Below are positions 58,629 through 64,000 of a stretch of DNA of 64,000 nucleotides, in pieces (positions within the stretch are counted from its first letter, which is position 1; every line of letters starts with the position of its first letter). The stretch lies in NCBI RefSeq assembly GCF_023022965.1, contig NZ_CP095462.1, forward strand, positions 1,612,001 through 1,676,000, written 5' to 3'. The translations under genes were made by a program, and so were the position numbers. This DNA comes from Ectobacillus sp. JY-23 (lineage in GTDB: Bacteria; Bacillota; Bacilli; Bacillales; Bacillaceae_G). The notes beneath the pieces were generated by a model. The model worked only from the letters and a program-made list of their open reading frames with translations. It made no database searches and was not told the DNA's origin.

Positions 58629-61265
58629 TTATTTCTTGATTTCCACTAAGCGTGCACGAACCGCTTCGCGTTTTTCCATGTAGTCTTGTTGCTTCTTACG
58701 TTCTTCTTCAATCACATGAGCTGGCGCTTTTTTTACAAAACCTTCGTTGCCAAGCTTTTTCTCGACACGTTCCACTTCGCTATCTAGCTTTTTCAGCTCT
58801 TTCTCCAAACGGCTGATTTCTTCGTCTAAATTCAGTAAGCCTTCTAGCGGTAAGAACAACTCTGCTCCTGTCACAACAGCTGTCATTGCTTTGTCCGGCG
58901 CCTGTATATCCGTTGCAATTGTTAAATCGCTTGGGTTACAGAAGCGCTCAATGTATGCGCTGTTAGCTTGCAAGCTCGCAAGAATTGCTCCATCTTTTGC
59001 TTTAATTTGCATCTGAATCTTTTTGCTAAGCGGTGTGTTTACTTCCGCACGAATGTTACGAACAGAGCGGATAATCTCCACAAGAAGATGCATTTCTTCC
59101 GCAGCTTTGCTATCAGCTAAATCTTCACGTACTGTCGGCCACTTTGCAATCGTAATGGATTCGCCTTCATGTGGAAGGTGCTGCCAAATTTCTTCTGTTA
59201 CGAAAGGCATAAACGGGTGTAATAGCTTCATTGTGCTTTCCAACACATATGCGAGTACTGAGCGTGTGGTATGCTTAGCAGCTTCATCTTCCCCATAAAG
59301 AGGTAGCTTTGCCATTTCAATGTACCAATCACAGAAATCGTCCCAAATGAAGTTATATAGTGCACGACCAACTTCACCAAGTTCGTATTTGTCAAGATTC
59401 TTTGTCACGCTTTCGATTGTCTCGTTCAAGCGAGTTAAAATCCATTTATCCGCAACAGACTTTTCGCCTGTCAAATCGATATCTTCATGCTTCATTTCAC
59501 CTAAGTTCATCAATACAAAGCGAGAAGCATTCCAAATTTTATTAATAAAGTTCCAGGTAGACTCTACCTTTTCAATACTAAAGCGCAAATCTTGTCCTGG
59601 CGCACTGCCTGTAGATAAGAAATAACGAAGTGAATCCGCACCGTACTGTGCAATAACATCCATTGGATCTACACCATTGCCCAGAGATTTACTCATTTTA
59701 CGCCCTTGTGCATCGCGAACAAGACCATGAATCAATACGTCCTTAAATGGACGTTGCCCCGTGAACTCCAAACCTTGGAAAATCATACGAGATACCCAGA
59801 AGAAGATAATGTCATAACCTGTTACTAGTACATCAGTTGAATAGTAGCGTTTGAAATCAGCAGCATCAGCGTCTGGCCAGCCAAGAGTTGAGAACGGCCA
59901 CAGCGCTGAGCTGAACCACGTATCTAATACATCATTATCCTGTTCCCAATTTTCAATATCAGCCGGCGGCTTTTCATCTACATACACTTCTCCGGTTTCT
60001 TTATGATACCAAGCCGGAATGCGGTGTCCCCACCAAAGTTGACGAGAAATACACCAGTCGCGAATGTTCTCCATCCAGCGCAGATATGTTTTCTCAAAAC
60101 GCTCTGGAACAAAGGAAACCTTTTCTTCTTGTTCTTGAAGTGCAATGGCTGCATCCGCAAGAGGCTGCATTTTCACAAACCATTGTGTGGACAAATATGG
60201 CTCGACAACTGCATCACTTCGCTCGCTGTGGCCTACAGAGTGCATATGCTCCTCAATTTTGATTAGTACACCTTGTTCTTGTAAATCCTTTACGATTTGC
60301 TTGCGGCAGGCAAAGCGATCCATTCCCTCGTATTTACCTGCTTTCTCATTCATTGTTCCATCTTCATTCATCACAAGAATACGCGGTAAGTTATGACGGT
60401 TTCCAATTTCAAAGTCGTTCGGATCATGTGCTGGGGTAATTTTAACAGCGCCAGAACCAAATTCTTTATCTACATACTCATCGCCAACAATTGGAATTTC
60501 ACGGCCAACGATTGGTAGGATTGCTGTTTTCCCAATTAAATGTTGATAGCGCTCATCTTCTGGATGTACTGCAATTGCTGTATCTCCTAGCATAGTTTCA
60601 GGACGCGTTGTAGCAACTTCAATGTAGCCGGAACCGTCCGCAAGAGGATAACGCATATGATAGAACGCGCCTTGTACGTCTTTGTAAATAACTTCAATAT
60701 CTGATAATGCTGTTTTGGTAGCGGGATCCCAGTTGATAATATACTCACCACGATAAATGAGACCTTTTTTGTACAGCTCAACGAATACACGTTTTACAGC
60801 ATCAGATAGACCTTCATCAAGCGTAAAACGCTCACGAGAATAGTCTAATCCAAGACCCAGCTTTTCCCACTGCGCACGAATATGAGAAGCATACTCATCT
60901 TTCCATTCCCAAGCTTTTTCTAGAAACTTCTCGCGACCTAGGTCATAACGGCTCACGCCTTCTTCACGAAGCTTTGCTTCTACCTTGGCCTGTGTTGCAA
61001 TGCCTGCATGATCCATACCAGGTAGCCATAATACGTCATAACCTTGCATACGCTTTGCACGCGTAAGAATATCTTGCAATGTTGTATCCCACGCATGGCC
61101 TAAATGGAGCTTACCTGTTACGTTTGGCGGTGGAATCACAATTGTGTAAGGCTGTTTTTCCGCCTCGCCCTTTGCTTCAAAGTATTTGCCCTCCAGCCAC
61201 CATTTATAGCGACCTTCCTCGACGGACAAATGGTCGTATTTTGTTGGTAAATTTTTTTCCGTCAT
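58629..61265 (-). CDS. valS: Valyl-tRNA synthetase
   Basis: Class I synthetase of 878 residues with editing domain. HIGH-type motif [13 protein letters not shown], editing-domain motifs [19 protein letters not shown] and [18 protein letters not shown] (parts), KMSKS loop [14 protein letters not shown], and a C-terminal coiled-coil arm ([20 protein letters not shown]). ATG at 61265 with AAAGGAGGAAAT. The family A element at 61287-61424 lies directly upstream of this ribosome site, separating it from its T-box. Confidence 0.97.
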   Translation of the reverse strand: MTEKNLPTKYDHLSVEEGRYKWWLEGKYFEAKGEAEKQPYTIVIPPPNVTGKLHLGHAWDTTLQDILTRAKRMQGYDVLWLPGMDHAGIATQAKVEAKLREEGVSRYDLGREKFLEKAWEWKDEYASHIRAQWEKLGLGLDYSRERFTLDEGLSDAVKRVFVELYKKGLIYRGEYIINWDPATKTALSDIEVIYKDVQGAFYHMRYPLADGSGYIEVATTRPETMLGDTAIAVHPEDERYQHLIGKTAILPIVGREIPIVGDEYVDKEFGSGAVKITPAHDPNDFEIGNRHNLPRILVMNEDGTMNEKAGKYEGMDRFACRKQIVKDLQEQGVLIKIEEHMHSVGHSERSDAVVEPYLSTQWFVKMQPLADAAIALQEQEEKVSFVPERFEKTYLRWMENIRDWCISRQLWWGHRIPAWYHKETGEVYVDEKPPADIENWEQDNDVLDTWFSSALWPFSTLGWPDADAADFKRYYSTDVLVTGYDIIFFWVSRMIFQGLEFTGQRPFKDVLIHGLVRDAQGRKMSKSLGNGVDPMDVIAQYGADSLRYFLSTGSAPGQDLRFSIEKVESTWNFINKIWNASRFVLMNLGEMKHEDIDLTGEKSVADKWILTRLNETIESVTKNLDKYELGEVGRALYNFIWDDFCDWYIEMAKLPLYGEDEAAKHTTRSVLAYVLESTMKLLHPFMPFVTEEIWQHLPHEGESITIAKWPTVREDLADSKAAEEMHLLVEIIRSVRNIRAEVNTPLSKKIQMQIKAKDGAILASLQANSAYIERFCNPSDLTIATDIQAPDKAMTAVVTGAELFLPLEGLLNLDEEISRLEKELKKLDSEVERVEKKLGNEGFVKKAPAHVIEEERKKQQDYMEKREAVRARLVEIKK

Positions 61266-61286
61266 ATTATTTCCTCCTTTAAAAAT

Positions 61287-61424
61287 GGCTCTGTGAAAGT
61301 TTTTTGTTGATCTCTGCTACAAGGGGAAGCCTCCTAGACGCATAACGTGCCTTTAATTCGCTTTTGTAGCCCTTCCACGCCAATCAACAAGTGCTGATTA
61401 TCAATATCACGCTTTAACACAGCC
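61287..61424 (+). mobile_element. MITE-like element, copy 4 of family A
   Basis: 138 bp with ends GGCTCTGTGAAAG and (complement) GGCTGTGTTAAAG, flanked by the 8-bp direct repeat TTAAAAAT at 61279-61286 and 61425-61432. If it is removed with one flank, the valS T-box T-tract joins the AAAGGAGG ribosome site directly, as in the alaS leader. It is more diverged inside than copies 2 and 3 but keeps ATCAACAAGTGC. Confidence 0.85.
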
Positions 61425-61432
61425 TTAAAAAT

Positions 61433-61690
61433 AAAAAAACTCCACTCATCCCTTATAAAAGGACGAATGGAGTTATATTCGCGGTACCACCTTTTTTTGC
61501 AGACTACGCCTGCACACTCAAATACGTAACGGGTTACACCGGCTTCTCCTACTTCAAGTTCAAAGAAGCTGCTCAAGGGCGACCTTCAAGTGCTGTCATT
61601 TGAAAAACCTCCCACCAATGGTTTCTCTCTCTGGAAAACGCAAACACACTCTACTCTTCCCTGTCTAAGCATTTCATATGATATACACTA
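61433..61690 (-). promoter_or_regulatory. T-box riboswitch of valS (Val specifier)
   Basis: Minus-strand T-box AAGGTGGTACCGCG (complement of 61490-61503), then terminator stem ACTCCATTCGTCC/GGGATGAGTGGAGT with TTTTTTT (61434-61472). AGAGAGAGAAACC box upstream. The specifier is probably GTC (61581-61583), aligned with GCT of the alaS leader. Should sense uncharged tRNA-Val. The 160 bp beyond, to ysxE, show only the promoter below. Confidence 0.92.
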
Positions 61691-61691
61691 T

Positions 61692-61720
61692 AGTCTAAAA
61701 AATAAAAGCTTAATCGTCAA
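61692..61720 (-). promoter_or_regulatory. Probable promoter of valS
   Basis: TTGACG (61715-61720), 17 bp, TAGACT (61692-61697) on the minus strand, just upstream of the T-box leader. Confidence 0.65.
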
Positions 61721-61851
61721 TAAGGTTAGCCAAGTTTTTTATAATATATGCATAGGAAAGAAAAATGATTATGTTTATTCCCTAGAAACACCCTCTTTTA
61801 GAATGTAAGTGTCTCGTAATATGTGTAGTAGCATCTCAGCAACGTATTGTT

Positions 61852-62883
61852 TTATTGCTGTGATTGTTGGGCTTGTTGCTCTGCTGCTTGAATTTGTGAG
61901 ACAAAAAATTCAGTATTGTTGATAAGCCAATGCACTTGTTGCAGTTGGGTGACAGATTCACGTTCGTTGCGATCATTTCGACTCGGCTGTGCCGCGTAGG
62001 TAGCTACTTGCTTGGTAAATAAACGAGGATATGCTAAGTAGGCCAACATCAACTTTTTTTCTTCAGGTGTGAAGGGAAAGTTTTTTTGATAGACTTGGAA
62101 CCATTCGTATCTGTCATTACGCGCAATCGGATATGTTTGAAACGAGCGAGAGTAAAATTGGACAAGGTCTTGAACGGGCGTGGAAAATTGAGAGCGTTCT
62201 AAACTAATAAAATACCCGTTTTGTTCATGATCAAATAAAAAATGATTCATTGACAAATTACCGTGAATAAGCGCAATCCGTGTGGTCTCCTGCTCCTTCA
62301 TAGCTTCATGCCATTCCTCAAGCTTTTTGGAGGCAAATTCATGGGCGCGTATTGCCTGATGAAAATACGTGCAGTATTGCAACTCAAACGGAGACATATA
62401 CCATCTGCTTTCACAATTTACTACAAACTCCTCCATGGCATTTCGTTCTCTCTCCCAAATTCCTGATAAAGTATCATAATGATTATTAAGCACGTCCTCC
62501 GTCAGCTTTTCTTCACGCAATGTTTTTTGATGCATACTTGCCAAGGTTTGAAACATTTTATGATACTCGTCGTTTTCTTCACCCTGTGCATGCGCTTCAA
62601 GCCATGGCATCAAATAGTATCGATATTCAGAATCCGATAAAATATACTCGCCAATTCCGTTATGATAAATGGGGGCAAAATTTGTGAAGCCTTTCTCCGC
62701 CAAGAGCTGCAAATGCTGCATAAAATTACTTCGCTCCAGCCTCGAAGGTTCCAGCTTTTTCAAAGCATATGCCCCCTGGTTCGTATGCACCTTAACCACA
62801 CTGCCATACTCTTCTATATGCTCTGCATGCAACCGATAAGATTGCAGCAACGGTTCATACCGTTCTCGTACCGTTCGTTCCAT
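61852..62883 (-). CDS. ysxE: YsxE, CotS-family spore coat kinase-like protein
   Basis: 343 residues with an aminoglycoside-phosphotransferase fold. N-lobe with VVKVHTNQGAYALKKLEPS; catalytic loop IALIHGNLSMNHFLFD, where Asn replaces the usual catalytic Asp in HGD; and the DFD equivalent FISLERSQFSTPVQDL, where Asp is also lost. It is therefore probably a pseudokinase, unlike the protein at 34850. In B. subtilis YsxE is a coat protein dependent on SafA. The ATG at 62883 has AAAGGG. Confidence 0.92.
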   Translation of the reverse strand: MERTVRERYEPLLQSYRLHAEHIEEYGSVVKVHTNQGAYALKKLEPSRLERSNFMQHLQLLAEKGFTNFAPIYHNGIGEYILSDSEYRYYLMPWLEAHAQGEENDEYHKMFQTLASMHQKTLREEKLTEDVLNNHYDTLSGIWERERNAMEEFVVNCESRWYMSPFELQYCTYFHQAIRAHEFASKKLEEWHEAMKEQETTRIALIHGNLSMNHFLFDHEQNGYFISLERSQFSTPVQDLVQFYSRSFQTYPIARNDRYEWFQVYQKNFPFTPEEKKLMLAYLAYPRLFTKQVATYAAQPSRNDRNERESVTQLQQVHWLINNTEFFVSQIQAAEQQAQQSQQ

Positions 62884-62902
62884 AGAGACAACCCTTTCTC
62901 GC

Positions 62903-62942
62903 AAAAATAAAAAGAGGTGAGGAAGAAATTTTCTTCACTCAC
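62903..62942 (-). terminator. Terminator after spoVID
   Basis: Stem GTGAG-T-GAAG/CTTC-CTCAC (about 62917-62942) followed by CTCTTTTTATTTTT on the minus strand. It ends near the ysxE ribosome site, so ysxE expression may depend on readthrough. Confidence 0.65.
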
Positions 62943-62951
62943 ACTGCTCTT

Positions 62952-63845
62952 TTACGACTTCGCTTTTGGCTTGACTATTGGGATATATAAAATCTTTCCT
63001 TCTTGCAAATACCCTTCATCAATTTGATTGACACGTGTTAATTGTTGAGAAGTGATATTATATTTTTCAGCTATGGATTCGGTTGTGTCACCTTGCTGAA
63101 CAAAGTACATCCGCATCTTTGTAAACTCTTCATCACGCTCTTTTGTAAATAATTTTGTTAAATACAGTGCATTTTCATCACGCTGAGAATATTCATATGT
63201 TTCTTCTTCCTCTTCATCCCTGAATTTCTGAAACGAAAAGGCAGGAGGCACTTCTTCAGCTGGAGGTTTTTTTGCTTCTAATTGAAATGGCTCTAATGTT
63301 AGCTCTTCAAAATGAGGTGCCTCATATACTGTGTCTTCCTCACGTGCATCCTCATCATAATAGGAATCCCATTCATTCTCTTGTGATTCCTCATAATGAT
63401 GCACCTCTACCTCATCTCGATTACAAAGACCACCAATTGCAATATCTGCAATAAGCTGTAAACAGCCACGTTCAGGCAACTCATAGTCAAATGATTCAAT
63501 CGTTACGTATAAATCCGCCGCATCTCTTACACGAGCACGAGGAATCGAGACTTCAAGCGGAAAAGCATGCGAAATTTCATTCACACCATCTTCTCTTGTA
63601 AACACTGCATCCACTGTACGAACTGGTGATAAATCTCGTAAAGAAAAGCCTTCTTCTTCCGGTTCGGGTACATATTCACCTGTTAATTGCAGCTCTCCTC
63701 TTACAACTACCTCATAATCCTTTTCCTGCACGGAAATGTCTGGATCTAACGAAATGGAAATTAACTCCGCTACTTCCTGTCCTTTTTTAAACCATATGGA
63801 CTCCTTTAACGAAAAGCGCAATGATGTTTGCTCATCCAACGTCAT
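62952..63845 (-). CDS. spoVID: Stage VI sporulation protein D
   Basis: Coat encasement protein that recruits SafA. 297 residues: N-terminal SPOCS-like domain (about 10-140, LRFSLKESIWFKKGQEVAEL, PLEVSIPRARVRD), a very acidic middle (about 150-235), and a C-terminal LysM (MYFVQQGDTTESIAEKYNIT). Much shorter than B. subtilis SpoVID (575), mainly through a shorter acidic linker. Next to ysxE and hemL, as in B. subtilis. Confidence 0.93.
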   Translation of the reverse strand: MTLDEQTSLRFSLKESIWFKKGQEVAELISISLDPDISVQEKDYEVVVRGELQLTGEYVPEPEEEGFSLRDLSPVRTVDAVFTREDGVNEISHAFPLEVSIPRARVRDAADLYVTIESFDYELPERGCLQLIADIAIGGLCNRDEVEVHHYEESQENEWDSYYDEDAREEDTVYEAPHFEELTLEPFQLEAKKPPAEEVPPAFSFQKFRDEEEEETYEYSQRDENALYLTKLFTKERDEEFTKMRMYFVQQGDTTESIAEKYNITSQQLTRVNQIDEGYLQEGKILYIPIVKPKAKS

Positions 63846-63882
63846 TTGCGTTTCCCCCTCTCACCACAGTATATGACATTAC

Positions 63883-63912
63883 AGATTATGTACGGGGGCG
63901 ATCATTTATGAA
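63883..63912 (-). promoter_or_regulatory. Candidate sigma-E promoter of spoVID
   Basis: TTCATAAA (63905-63912), 14 bp, CATAATCT (63883-63890) on the minus strand. spoVID is sigma-E controlled in B. subtilis. Confidence 0.45.
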
Positions 63913-63917
63913 TGAAA

Positions 63918-63949
63918 ATAAAAAACGAGGGTACTACACCCTCGTTTTT
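63918..63949 (-). terminator. Terminator after hemL
   Basis: Stem AACGAGGGTG/TACCCTCGTT with TTTTTATTTTC on the minus strand; the stem begins within the hemL stop codon. Confidence 0.85.
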
Positions 63950-64000
63950 ATTTAAGTTTAGAAAATGCGATTTCCGCAGCAGCAATTGTTTTTTCAATAT
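63948..64000 (-). CDS. hemL: Glutamate-1-semialdehyde aminotransferase, C-terminal end (cut by window edge)
   Basis: Only the last 17 residues are visible (IEKTIAAAEIAFSKLK and stop), which resemble the HemL C-terminus. The assignment rests mainly on the conserved Bacillus order hemL-spoVID-ysxE-valS. A strong terminator follows. Confidence 0.7.
   Translation of the reverse strand, partial: IEKTIAAAEIAFSKLK

Overview
The window is an ordinary stretch of Bacillaceae chromosome running from the 5' end of alaS to the 3' end of hemL. Gene order follows the classic Bacillus alaS-recD2-mnmA-cymR-aspS-hisS-relA-recJ-secDF-spoVB-queA-ruvAB-bofC-safA-nadABC-pheA-obg-spo0B-rpmA-rplU-spoIVF-minCD-mreBCD-radC-maf-spoIIB-folC-valS-ysxE-spoVID-hemL block. 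Many sporulation genes, T-box leaders and a Firmicute-type L27 leader peptide show an endospore former. An RNase E/G gene beside rplU, an RsfA-family gene beside rarA and a long safA point (inference only) to a relative of the Bacillus cereus/Ectobacillus side rather than B. subtilis. Almost everything is on the minus strand; only rarA, the rsfA-like gene, spoVB, a small membrane gene, nifS and niaR are on the plus strand.

Layout: 1-8300 holds alaS (partial, T-box), an AI-2E-type permease, two small genes, recD2, a TPR protein and mnmA-iscS-cymR (tRNA thiolation plus sulfur regulation). 8400-13200 holds rarA, an RsfA-type regulator, a noncoding stretch that may be a structured RNA, tcdA and aspS. 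13200-24700 holds hisS (T-box), dtd, rel, apt, recJ, a cation diffusion facilitator and secDF. 24700-32400 holds comN, spoVB, a DUF421 protein, yajC-tgt-queA and ruvAB. 32400-37450 is a sporulation cluster: bofC, a DUF2785 gene, a YhcN/YlaJ-like lipoprotein, a CotS-like kinase-fold gene and safA. 37700-43200 is NAD biosynthesis, nadBCA divergent from nifS-niaR. 43200-52200 holds pheA, obg, spo0B, the L21/Prp/L27 operon, RNase G, spoIVFAB and minCD. 52250-64000 holds mreBCD, maf-radC, spoIIB, folC, valS (T-box), ysxE, spoVID and hemL (partial).

The most unusual structure is in the spacers. A non-coding element of about 120-180 bp with imperfect terminal inverted repeats occurs four times (1869-2050, 15285-15403, 18299-18454, 61287-61424). 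Each copy is flanked by an 8-9 bp direct repeat, and each abuts the U-tract of an intrinsic terminator. One copy lies between the valS T-box terminator and the valS Shine-Dalgarno sequence. A second repeat family (14536-14673, 50527-50664) lies in the same position in front of hisS. I see no CRISPR array, no tRNA or rRNA gene, no transposase gene and no prophage. A wholly new multi-gene system is not apparent; the terminator-targeting MITE-like family is the best novel candidate.
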